NCBI GenBank assembly: GCA_047610385.1
Contig: JBLGAC010000069.1
Location: 1-13,598 of the forward strand
Direction of reading: 5' to 3'
Length of the DNA stretch: 13,598 nt
Source: JBOCEF01 sp047610385
GTDB taxonomy: Bacteria; Pseudomonadota; Alphaproteobacteria; Rhodobacterales; Rhodobacteraceae
In this document: positions 7,561-13,598 of the stretch, piece by piece
Numbering within the stretch: the first letter of the stretch is position 1
Layout: every line of letters starts with the position of its first letter
Position numbers and translations under genes: made by a program
The notes under the pieces: generated by a model
Told to the model about the DNA's origin: nothing
Database searches by the model: none
The model's input: only the letters and a program-made list of their open reading frames with translations

Positions 7561-8200
7561 GTCCCTATTGATCAGCGCAGGCCCAAGGCAGCCGTCCCGA
7601 TCCCGGAGCACGGCGCCTCGCCCTTCAGGGGTTTGAGGTTGGTGCAGTTGCGTGGGTTCGGCTCTGTCGTTCCACTGACTTTATGGCCCGGATGCGCTTA
7701 ATCTTAAGCTCATTTCTTAGCTTGTCGGCGGACAGCAGGGCCCAAGGCCGCTCACTGCCCTTCAGAAGTCTGCACCGTATTGTCTTTGAAATGGCCGTCG
7801 TTATTCCCCACCTCACGAAGTATGGACTTGGGCACGGATACGTAGAGGACCGAACTCTGCGCGCAAACTTATCAAAATATGGGGCGCCCTGCCCAGTTAG
7901 GGGGTCGCGAAAAACCTGATGTATCCGGCTGCATATGTTTGGCCCCCGTGCCTTTCCAAGCATGGGCAAACCCACCTGGAGGCCATGGCCGATACGCCTC
8001 CCGCAACGGTGCGCGCGTCACTTTGGGCCAGCGCAAATCACGGGCCGTCAGAGCCCAATCGGGCACAGGCTGATCCAGCAGGGATGCCATGGTCGGGCCG
8101 AAAAGCAGCAGCACCTCAGCGTTGCCATCGTGCAGTTCTGGTGCAAGCGGCCATGGAAAATTAGCGTGATGCGCCAGCCCAAGATTGCCACCCATCGCGC
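7561..8200. other. GC-richer block between AT islands 1 and 2
   Basis: About 640 bp. The right half holds a minus-strand frame with coding-like third positions, listed separately at 7872-8195. For the left half (7561-7870) I see no recognisable gene on either strand. Confidence 0.5.
7872..8195 (-). pseudogene. Possible gene remnant, 107-codon minus-strand frame of unknown family
   Basis: From ATG at 8195 the frame reads 107 residues, including LGLAHHANFPWPLAPELHDG, VLLLFGPTMASLLDQPVPDW and ALTARDLRWPKV. Codons in this part favour G or C at the third position, as in the real genes of the window. The last roughly 25 residues lose that character, so a frameshift or truncation near 7960 is plausible. 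There is no Shine-Dalgarno site, and the upstream side runs straight into AT-rich island 2. I do not recognise the family. It could be a chance frame. Confidence 0.25.
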
Positions 8201-8390
8201 AGTTTATAAACAAAATAATTTGCAAATTTCTGATGTGATCATTTATAAAATATATAATAAATCTTCAAAATTCTCTTTTTCACATATTTTTTGAAAACTA
8301 TTACCATATAAATGTGATGTGATTATTATAATTAATAGCTTTTGTGTGAAACGTGCATTTAATCACCATACGAATATAAATGTCCGTTCA
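8201..8390. other. AT-rich island 2, no gene
   Basis: By hand count 8221-8340 has about 23 G/C in 120 bases (19%). GATGTGAT-type words occur twice, near 8232 and near 8313. No protein-like frame is visible. Confidence 0.65.
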
Positions 8391-8815
8391 ATATGCCTCG
8401 GGTTTCACGACGACGGCTTCGCAGTCCCTCGCCAAGCCGCTACATTGTCTGACCAAATGGGTCACACGAATAGAACGTGCCGTGCCAAAAATTCAAAATC
8501 GCAGGTGGTGATGGGCCGTTTGATGATGTTAATTCGCCGCGCAGCTTTGGCCCCCAAGCCGCCATTCGTTGCCACGCGAATGAGCGGGCGAGGATGCGCA
8601 GCCAAGGCCAGCTTTCGTGGATTGAACACAGCACGACGGCACCGACCATCAGGCTATTTAGCTAGCGGCACTTCACCTGCTATCGAGTATTGAAGCCGTG
8701 CGAGCCGCCACTTTCGGTGGTTTCCACGCCCGCGCTGTCGACAAAGCCCGTTGATGGTCTGCGCATGAGGGGCATTGTCGATCAACAAAGGGTCTTTTAA
8801 TTGTGATGGCTGGGT
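8391..8815. other. GC-richer block between AT islands 2 and 3, no recognisable gene
   Basis: About 425 bp. Short frames exist on both strands, up to roughly 70 to 125 codons if the AT-rich flank is included, but none resembles a family I know and the minus-strand frames carry internal stops. It may be debris of a mobile element, which is unproven. Confidence 0.45.
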
Positions 8816-8965
8816 GCAGAATTTTCCAAATTTAAAATTACATTCTATTTTAAAGTAAATTTAAAATATATCTTATGAATATAATTAAATTTTGCGCCTA
8901 TTGCATTAAATATACATGGAAAATTGGCATAATAAAATTGTGATTGTCAATCGCACCAAACTCTT
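8816..8965. other. AT-rich island 3, no gene
   Basis: By hand count 8821-8940 has about 21 G/C in 120 bases (17.5%). It has the same character as islands 1 and 2, with many TTTAAA/AAATTT words. No coding content is seen. Confidence 0.65.
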
Positions 8966-9405
8966 TCATCCACGCGTTGATCTATCTTAGCGCCACCCGC
9001 AGCTCCTCCGCTATCTGACGGCTGCGCGTGGCGCAAAGCCCCAACGTTTTGGCATCAAAAATCGATCTTTCGGTTACGCCCTGCACAAACCCTTTCCGCA
9101 TGTCATTCAAACATCACAGCAAACCAGACCCGGCGCAGTTTTCAGACATAACCACTCTCCTCGCGTCGGGATGGACGGCGTCTGCACCGCACCGGGGTCT
9201 TTGCAAAATCCATGGCAAGTTTCCGCACCGCTATGACGTTGATTTTTGTCCAATCGACCGGCGGCTGGCATGGATTTTTCGGCGCCACCATGCGCGTTTT
9301 TGCGCTACTATTGTTTCGCGAAGATGTGCGCATCCACCATGCGAAATTGCTTGGCTTTTTGTTGGCTGCGGTCGCGCACTTTCCCCAGATACAGGAGACA
9401 TCTTC
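8966..9405. other. Leader region upstream of the copper-type operon
   Basis: About 440 bp with no convincing gene. The left part overlaps the broken minus-strand frame at 8982-9101. The + strand frame of the next gene stays open back to 9028, but codons before 9406 look non-coding (runs of Cys, His, Arg) and lack a ribosome site. The promoter of the 9406 gene should lie here; I cannot pick a clear -35/-10 pair. Confidence 0.5.
8982..9101 (-). pseudogene. Short broken frame with helix-turn-helix-like text
   Basis: From ATG at 9101 a 39-residue frame ends at a TAG (8982-8984). It contains ATRSRQIAEELRVALR, and the frame continues past the TAG as INAWMKEFGAID. Read through the stop, this resembles a DNA-binding helix-turn-helix. 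It runs into AT-rich island 3. It is too short to assign, and a transposase or regulator relic is only a guess. Confidence 0.2.
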
Positions 9406-9861
9406 ATGATCACATTCGGTCCCGTCGCGCGGCGCCTGCTTGCCATCCTGCCTGTCGCCATCGGATTGGCGGCGGTGCCGGTCTTCGCTGCATATGCGGA
9501 TGAAAACTTCGAACCGCTCTCCGGCGTCACCATCGAAGACGCATCGCTCAGCGCGGCCGGTGTGGGCCAGAATGCGCGCCTGCGACTGCACATCGACAAT
9601 GCCAGCGGGCGCAAGATCACGCTGCTTGGTCTGCGGGCTGAGGTTGCGCAAAGCGCGGCGCTGATCGTGTCCGCACCAGACGCGGTGCCGCAGGTTGCGC
9701 CAGCTTTCGTGCTTCTGGATCAAGAGACGCTAGATCTTGCATCCTCGCATATCGGTGCTGAGCTGCACGGCCTTCGTCGCCCGATCCTCGGCGGCGAGAC
9801 CATCGAGTTTGAGCTGATCTTCGCCCTCGGTGCGTTCAAAGCGACCGCCCACGTTCATTGA
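9406..9861 (+). CDS. Exported PCuAC (DUF461)-like protein with degenerate copper site
   Basis: The 151-residue protein begins with an Arg-Arg charged end and a hydrophobic Sec-type signal (about 9-29, cleavage likely after AAYA at 31), so it is periplasmic. The mature part follows the PCu(A)C copper-chaperone pattern. RLRLHIDNASGRKITLLGL (58-76) matches the first beta strands. SSHIGAELHGLRRPILGG (113-130) matches the family HIMLxGLxxPLxxG segment, and ETIEFELIFALGAFKATAHV matches the last strands. The normal H-x10-M-x21-H-x-M copper ligands are largely absent: only His115 is placed correctly and no Met follows it. AGGAG lies 8 nt before ATG 9406, which fixes this start over longer in-frame options. 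The DUF411 gene follows after 29 nt, so the two are an operon. A metal-chaperone or stress role is inferred from family and neighbour. Confidence 0.7.
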   Translation: MITFGPVARRLLAILPVAIGLAAVPVFAAYADENFEPLSGVTIEDASLSAAGVGQNARLRLHIDNASGRKITLLGLRAEVAQSAALIVSAPDAVPQVAPAFVLLDQETLDLASSHIGAELHGLRRPILGGETIEFELIFALGAFKATAHVH

Positions 9862-9890
9862 CGCACCCTGTTCCAACAAGGAGACTTCCC

Positions 9891-10337
9891 ATGCACAGAC
9901 GTGATTTCATCGTCGCTGCCCTCGCCACCACTGTGCTGGCGAAAGCGGCCCATGCCGCCGGGCCCCGCATCTTGGTTGCCAAGTCCCCGACCTGCGGCTG
10001 CTGCGGTGCATGGATTGACCGGATGCGTGACGCCGGGTTCGCGGTTGATGCACGCGATGTCGATCAGGACACGCTTTACGCACTGAAGGCGCAGCTGGGC
10101 ATCGGGCCGGAGCACGCGTCGTGCCACACCGCGCAGGTGGATGGGTATGTGATCGAAGGCCATGTGCCTGCCCAAGACATCCAGCGCCTTCTTGCTGAAC
10201 GCCCCGACGCGGCCGGCCTTGCGGTGCCGGGCATGCCGACCGGGTCTCCGGGTATGGAGATGGGCGACGAGCGCGACCCCTATGACACGCTTCTGGTGCG
10301 CAAGGATGGCAGCGCAACGGTGTTCGCGCAGCACTAA
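9891..10337 (+). CDS. DUF411 domain protein, exported, CGCC metal-binding motif
   Basis: The 148-residue protein has an N-terminal leader with MHRRDFIVAALATTVLAKAA, a twin-arginine-like RRDFI followed by a hydrophobic stretch, cleaved probably after AHA (23). The mature domain begins GPRILVAKSPTCGCCGAWID with Cys35, Cys37 and Cys38. Cys78-His79 lies in HASCHTAQVDGYVIEGHVP, and Met115, Met122 and Met124 sit in a GMPTGSPGMEMG tail. This is the classic DUF411 arrangement, a family found near copper-resistance genes and thought to bind metal. The start is set by AAGGAG 7 nt upstream of ATG 9891. It is the second gene of a two-gene operon with the PCuAC-like protein. The product is predicted to act in the periplasm, perhaps receiving or sequestering copper. 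The exact biochemical role of the family is not settled. Confidence 0.9.
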   Translation: MHRRDFIVAALATTVLAKAAHAAGPRILVAKSPTCGCCGAWIDRMRDAGFAVDARDVDQDTLYALKAQLGIGPEHASCHTAQVDGYVIEGHVPAQDIQRLLAERPDAAGLAVPGMPTGSPGMEMGDERDPYDTLLVRKDGSATVFAQH

Positions 10338-10649
10338 CACGCAGATTGCGGCGGGCACGCCGGTGGGGTTGGGCAGGGCCGGTGCAGGACCACGCATCGG
10401 CCTGCCACTGATCCGCCCATCGCGGTGCGGGGGCAGGCCATGTGAAATGCCCGCCGGCTGCATCATTCCATGCCCCGTGCGAAAGGCGCGCGGCCAACCC
10501 CGCGACACCCTGTGCGTGAAACCCGCCCATAGCGGCGGCAAGGCGGGCGCGAGGCTGCACGCACGCCCTGCACCGATCGCAACCCCGGGGCATGCGTCAG
10601 CCGCAGATCGGTGCTGTGGCGGCAATCAGGGGCCTGGCCCCGCCCGCGG
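10338..10649. other. Convergent intergenic region with inverted repeats
   Basis: About 312 bp between two converging genes. GCACCGATC (10570-10578) pairs with GATCGGTGC (10606-10614) around a 27-nt loop that includes CCCCGGGG. CGGCG-GGCA-CGCCG (10349-10362) follows the DUF411 stop by 11 nt. GGGGCC-T-GGCCCC (10629-10641) lies just past the lipoprotein stop. None has a strong T-run, so terminator function is uncertain. I see no gene here. Confidence 0.5.
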
Positions 10650-11615
10650 TCACAGAAAGTCGAGCGCGACGCAGCTTTTGCCGTCAAGGTCCTTGAACAT
10701 GAAGCTACGCGTGGTCCCGGCCTTGCCCTGCATCAGGTCATTGCCGAACCGCTGGGTGATCGCGCCGCCTTGCAGCAGCGATGCGGGCTGCGCCGCACAG
10801 GCGCCCGACAGCGCCGCCACGGTGTTCATCTTCAGGATGCAGGCGCTGCCGGGGCGTTCGAAATACGACAGCAGGTGGATCTTGGGGTGATAGTCGCCCT
10901 CCACCCAAAACGCGACGGAGCCTGATCCGGCCGCCGCGTCGCTGGTCAACACCTCAATTTGTGCGGCGCCCTTTACGTTGCCCGCCACCGCGCCCGCGAT
11001 CTCAGCGGTGCAGCGTGAGACACCGGCGCGCAGCAGCGTTGCGGTGGCCTGATCGCCCGTTGTGGGGCGCAAGGATGCACGCTGCACCGGGCCGGACCCG
11101 TTGACCGCCAGCGACAGGCACTGGGTGCCGTTGATGTCCTTTAGCAGCACGCCCTCGGTCGGGGTGCGCCCGCCTTGCAGCAGGTCCTTGCCGTGCAGGG
11201 TGCGGATCTGGGCCTCGGACATGAACTTGGCCGGAAGCTGCCCGCAGCCGTTGCCGATGGCGGTGATGGCGGTGGTCTGCAGGTCGCACGCGCCGCCCGC
11301 GCCGGGGGCGTAGGTCAGCGTGGTGATCCGCGGGTGGGTGTCCCCAACTGGGATGATCGCGATTGACCCGGCACCTTGGGCCGATTCCGGCGTCAGGACC
11401 GAAATCGTGACATTGCCTTTGAAGTTGGCGGCGAGGATGTCGCCGATCTCAGCCTGGCAGGTCGCCACGCCCTTGGTGGTCAGGGCCGATGCCACGGCAG
11501 GCAGGGCGGCGCGGACGGGGGTGGGGGCGGCGCTCTGGGGTGCGCGGCCGCGTTGCTGGATGCAGCCCGCCAGCGCGAAGACCGCGAGGCAGAGGATGAC
11601 AGAGTGCAGACGCAT
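10650..11615 (-). CDS. Lipoprotein with two tandem copies of an unrecognised four-cysteine domain
   Basis: The 321-residue product starts with a lipoprotein signal: a hydrophobic core followed by the lipobox LAGC with Cys18, then a low-complexity Ala/Pro linker to about residue 48. Residues 49-171 and 198-320 align without a single gap, about 46 of 123 positions identical by hand count. Each copy has four cysteines at identical spacing (C53, C110, C124, C166 and C202, C259, C273, C315; steps 57, 14, 42), which suggests two disulfides per domain. Shared motifs are AEI near the start, GDxHPxI, a glycine before the third Cys region, and KDxxG before the last Cys. I know no family name for it. 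It follows the trimeric autotransporter gene by 81 nt on the same strand, separated by a hairpin. This recalls helper lipoproteins of trimeric adhesins by position only. GGAGAG lies 4 nt before the ATG. Confidence 0.85.
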   Translation of the reverse strand: MRLHSVILCLAVFALAGCIQQRGRAPQSAAPTPVRAALPAVASALTTKGVATCQAEIGDILAANFKGNVTISVLTPESAQGAGSIAIIPVGDTHPRITTLTYAPGAGGACDLQTTAITAIGNGCGQLPAKFMSEAQIRTLHGKDLLQGGRTPTEGVLLKDINGTQCLSLAVNGSGPVQRASLRPTTGDQATATLLRAGVSRCTAEIAGAVAGNVKGAAQIEVLTSDAAAGSGSVAFWVEGDYHPKIHLLSYFERPGSACILKMNTVAALSGACAAQPASLLQGGAITQRFGNDLMQGKAGTTRSFMFKDLDGKSCVALDFL

Positions 11616-11638
11616 CGGACTCTCCGGCTGAAATGAGG

Positions 11639-11666
11639 AAGGGCGGAGGCCTGCGCCCCCGCCCTT
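11639..11666 (-). terminator. Hairpin between the autotransporter and the lipoprotein genes
   Basis: AAGGGCGG (11639-11646) and CCGCCCTT (11659-11666) form a perfect 8-bp stem with a 12-nt GC-rich loop that can pair further. It lies about 30 nt after the autotransporter stop. In the minus-strand transcript it is followed by TTCCTCATTT, an imperfect U-rich tail. This fits an intrinsic terminator or partial attenuator that lowers lipoprotein expression relative to the adhesin. Confidence 0.6.
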
Positions 11667-11696
11667 TGACGTGTTTATAACCTCAGTGGAGGCTTA

Positions 11697-13598
11697 TTAC
11701 CAAGCGTAGGCTGCACCGGCGCCGAACGCGGCCTCGCCGCCGCTGAAGCCGACTGAGGCTTTGATCACGACTTCGCTGGTCACGTTGGCCGTGCCGCCGA
11801 AGGCAAAGGCGGTCTCGCCGTTGAACCCACCGACGGCACCGCCGAGGGCAAAGCGCTTGCCCGAGGGCGGGGCGGGGATGTTGGCAATCGCCGCGATCGA
11901 AGCGATGCCCGCGGACATGCTGCTTTCAAGCGACGACAGCTGCCCGTAGTTGACCGCGTCGAACTGCGAGGTGCCGTCGGCAACCCCGGTCACGGTGACC
12001 GGTGCGCCGCCAGCGGTGTTCGCGAAGCTCGCGCCGCTGTCGTTCAGCGTCAGGGTGGTGGACGCCGTGCCGCCGCGCAGAACCAACGAGCTGGCATCAG
12101 CCGTCACGCCGTTGGCGCCGAACAGAAGCGCGCTGGACGTGTCGTTGACGTTCAGCGTGCCGTTGCCAGCGCCCGAAGAGGTCACCGCCAGATCGCCGGT
12201 GTTGGTCAGCGAGCCGGTGTTGGTGATGGCCCCGGTGTTGGTGATGGCGCCCACGTTGGTGATGCCCGCGGTGGTGGTCAGCCCGGCGACGTTCAGCGTG
12301 TTGCCGAGCGTCGTCGCGCCGGTGACGCCCAGCGTGCCGCCGATGGTGGCGTCGGTGCCGACCGACAGCGTGGTGCCGACGATGGTGGCGCCGGTGGACT
12401 CCAGCGTGCTGCCGCGGACAAGGCCCACGCCGATGATGTTGCCGGTGGAGCCGTCCATGAACGCCAGAGTGCCGCCGCTGGAGTTATTGGCGGCGATGAA
12501 GCCGGCGGTGCCGCCGGACCCGACGCTCAGCGTGCTGCCGATCGTGGCGGCGCCGGTGGTCGACAGCGTGGCCGACGAAACAGTGCCGTTGGTGGTGGTG
12601 AAGTTACCATTGTTTGAGGTGAAGTTGCCGGCGTTGTTGACGATGTCACCGCTCAGGATGTTGATGTTTCCGGCGTTGACGGTGCCGGTCGCGGTGAGAG
12701 TGTTGGTCATCAACACTTGGCCGGAGGTGGTCAGCTGGCCGAGGGTGGTGGCGCCGGTGACGTCCAGCGTGCCGCCGACGGTGGCGAAGCCGGAGGTCTG
12801 CAGCGCGACGGCGTCGATCAGGCCCGAGGCGCCGCTGACGGTGACCGTCGGGGTGCCGCCGTTGTTGCGGACGAAGAGCGTGCCCGCCTGGCCGTCGGCG
12901 CCGACATTGGTGTCGAACTTGACCCAGGAGCTGTCGGTGCTGAGCGCGCCGTTGTTGTCGATGCCGTTGGTGAAGGCGGTGCCCGTCACGGTCAGATCGT
13001 TGGTCACGGACGCGCTGTTGAGGGTCGCGAGGCCGCCCGAGGTCAGCGTGGCGCCGGAGACGTTGCCGTTGGTGGTGCTGATGTTGCCGTTGGTGGTGCT
13101 GATGTTGCCGACGGCGCGGATGTCTTCGCCGCCGATGATGTCACCAACGGTCTGCACCGTGCCGGAGGAGACCGCGTTGCCGGTGGTGCCGTCGACGGTG
13201 AAGGTGTTGCCGCCCGGGGACCCGGCGCCGTTGTTGATCGCAAGCTGGCCGGCCGTGCCGCCGCCGCCGATCACCGCGGTCTGGGTGCTCAGCGCGCCGG
13301 TGTTGTCGAGCCCGCTGGTGGTGGTGGCGCCGGCGTCAAGCGCGCCGAGGGTGCTCGTGCCAGTCACGCCGAGCGTGGTGCCGACGGTCAGCCCGTTGGT
13401 CACGTCGGCCGAGTCGAGCGTCGCGAGGCCGCTGGTCGACAGGGTGCCGGTGGCGATGTCGCCAGTGTTGGTGATCCCGCCGGTGGTGGTGGCGCCGGTG
13501 ACGGCCAGCGTGGTGGCGACGTTAGCTGCGCCGACCGACAGCGTGCCGGTGCCGACGATGTTGCCGGAGCTGCCGTCGAGGAGCACCTGCGGCGTGCC
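11697..13598 (-). CDS. Trimeric autotransporter adhesin (YadA-like), C-terminal part; 5' end beyond window
   Basis: At least 633 residues are present. The frame is still open at the right edge, so the N-terminus and signal peptide are missing. The passenger is a Gly/Thr/Ser/Ala/Asn-rich beta-repeat shaft with almost no charge, built from recurring LTVTGTTTLG-, GLATLDSADVTN- and GLDNTGALST-type units. A neck-like VADGTSQFDAVNYGQLSSLE segment follows, then a short coiled-coil. The C-terminus is a YadA-type membrane anchor: KRFALGGAVGGFNGETAFAF, then VTSEVVIKASVGFSGGEAAF, ending in GAAYAW with the terminal aromatic residue expected for outer-membrane insertion. The protein should trimerise and display the fibre outside the cell for adhesion or biofilm formation. 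Two TAA stops occur in tandem. The shaft repeats also resemble phage tail-fibre repeats, but the anchor decides for an autotransporter. Codon-level tandem repeats of 18 and 21 bp may change length by slippage. Confidence 0.9.
   Translation of the reverse strand, partial: GTPQVLLDGSSGNIVGTGTLSVGAANVATTLAVTGATTTGGITNTGDIATGTLSTSGLATLDSADVTNGLTVGTTLGVTGTSTLGALDAGATTTSGLDNTGALSTQTAVIGGGGTAGQLAINNGAGSPGGNTFTVDGTTGNAVSSGTVQTVGDIIGGEDIRAVGNISTTNGNISTTNGNVSGATLTSGGLATLNSASVTNDLTVTGTAFTNGIDNNGALSTDSSWVKFDTNVGADGQAGTLFVRNNGGTPTVTVSGASGLIDAVALQTSGFATVGGTLDVTGATTLGQLTTSGQVLMTNTLTATGTVNAGNINILSGDIVNNAGNFTSNNGNFTTTNGTVSSATLSTTGAATIGSTLSVGSGGTAGFIAANNSSGGTLAFMDGSTGNIIGVGLVRGSTLESTGATIVGTTLSVGTDATIGGTLGVTGATTLGNTLNVAGLTTTAGITNVGAITNTGAITNTGSLTNTGDLAVTSSGAGNGTLNVNDTSSALLFGANGVTADASSLVLRGGTASTTLTLNDSGASFANTAGGAPVTVTGVADGTSQFDAVNYGQLSSLESSMSAGIASIAAIANIPAPPSGKRFALGGAVGGFNGETAFAFGGTANVTSEVVIKASVGFSGGEAAFGAGAAYAW
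12195..12266 (-). repeat. Four tandem 18-bp units in the adhesin shaft
   Basis: Units at 12195-12212, 12213-12230, 12231-12248 and 12249-12266 encode ITNVGA, ITNTGA, ITNTGS and LTNTGD (read on the minus strand). The two middle units differ at only one base. The 18-bp period is in frame (6 codons), so gain or loss changes fibre length without a frameshift. Confidence 0.85.
13063..13104 (-). repeat. Perfect 21-bp tandem duplication in the adhesin shaft
   Basis: The 21-bp unit at 13063-13083 is repeated exactly at 13084-13104, and the first bases of a third copy follow. It encodes the heptapeptide ISTTNGN twice, then a diverging NVSGA. The perfect identity implies recent duplication. Confidence 0.85.

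Noticed and set aside
8690..8815. Resemblance of a minus-strand frame (LLIDNAPHAQTINGLCRQRG) to an IS5-type transposase segment
   Set aside because: The match is only a few residues, the expected DDE surroundings are missing, and stops follow soon after. Not enough to call a mobile element.
9115..9152. An 11-codon minus-strand frame (MSENCAGSGLL) with GGAGAG upstream
   Set aside because: It is very short and has no support beyond the ribosome-like site.
9028..9405. Upstream extension of the PCuAC-like gene (126 codons)
   Set aside because: It would bury the signal peptide. The text is rich in Cys/His/Arg, and the ribosome site is at 9393-9397.
6815..9405. Search for tRNA or other structured RNA genes in the gene desert
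   Set aside because: No cloverleaf with a T-loop consensus or other familiar RNA signature was found by eye.
9858..9890. Earlier ATG for the DUF411 gene, overlapping the previous stop
   Set aside because: The later ATG has a near-perfect AAGGAG at good spacing and gives a normal Tat-like leader.
10162..10890. A 242-codon + strand frame spanning the DUF411 end and the lipoprotein end
   Set aside because: It overlaps two real genes in other frames and has no protein-like character.
12195..13110. Tandem repeats considered as a CRISPR array or minisatellite
   Set aside because: Periods are multiples of three, there are no unique spacers, and the units encode the adhesin shaft in frame.

Overview
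The window looks like chromosomal DNA of a GC-rich alphaproteobacterium, most likely Rhodobacterales (Roseobacter-type). The grounds are strong G/C bias at third codon positions, a BCCT osmolyte carrier in a LysR/aldehyde dehydrogenase neighbourhood, a copper-type periplasmic gene pair and a trimeric autotransporter. No tRNA, rRNA, CRISPR array or intact insertion sequence was found. The taxonomic call is inference from gene style, not from a marker gene.

Region 1 (29-6814) is a divergent catabolic locus. A LysR-type regulator on the + strand faces a four-gene minus-strand operon: aldehyde dehydrogenase, an M19 (renal dipeptidase-like) protein overlapping it by 4 nt, a BCCT-family transporter, and a 559-residue protein I do not recognise. 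The 96-bp divergent control region carries two copies of a 12-bp sequence exactly 30 bp apart, which is a good LysR operator candidate. The likely job is uptake of a quaternary-amine or betaine-like compound, or another BCCT substrate, followed by cleavage or deamination and aldehyde oxidation. The substrate cannot be read from the sequence. Two proteins depart from their families at key residues: the M19 protein lacks the usual HxD and Glu metal ligands, and the BCCT protein has a changed aromatic box.

Region 2 (6815-9405) is about 2.6 kb without a convincing gene. Three islands of 15-20% GC (about 7226-7560, 8201-8390 and 8816-8965) are separated by GC-rich blocks. Two short minus-strand stretches read like eroded protein-coding DNA. 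I read the region as a degraded or recombined insertion zone.

Region 3 (9406-10337) is a two-gene + strand operon for exported proteins. The first is a small PCuAC/DUF461-like protein that has lost most of the usual copper-binding Met/His residues. The second is a DUF411 protein with a CGCC motif and a Tat-like leader. Together they suggest periplasmic metal (copper) handling.

Region 4 (10650-13598, minus strand) holds the C-terminal part of a trimeric autotransporter adhesin that runs off the right edge of the window. It is followed, after a hairpin, by a lipoprotein made of two ungapped copies of a four-cysteine domain. The lipoprotein sits where dedicated helper lipoproteins of trimeric adhesins (SadB/TpgA type) are found, but shows no similarity I can recognise to them. 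The most promising undescribed material is this adhesin/double-domain lipoprotein pair and the atypical M19-BCCT-unknown protein operon.
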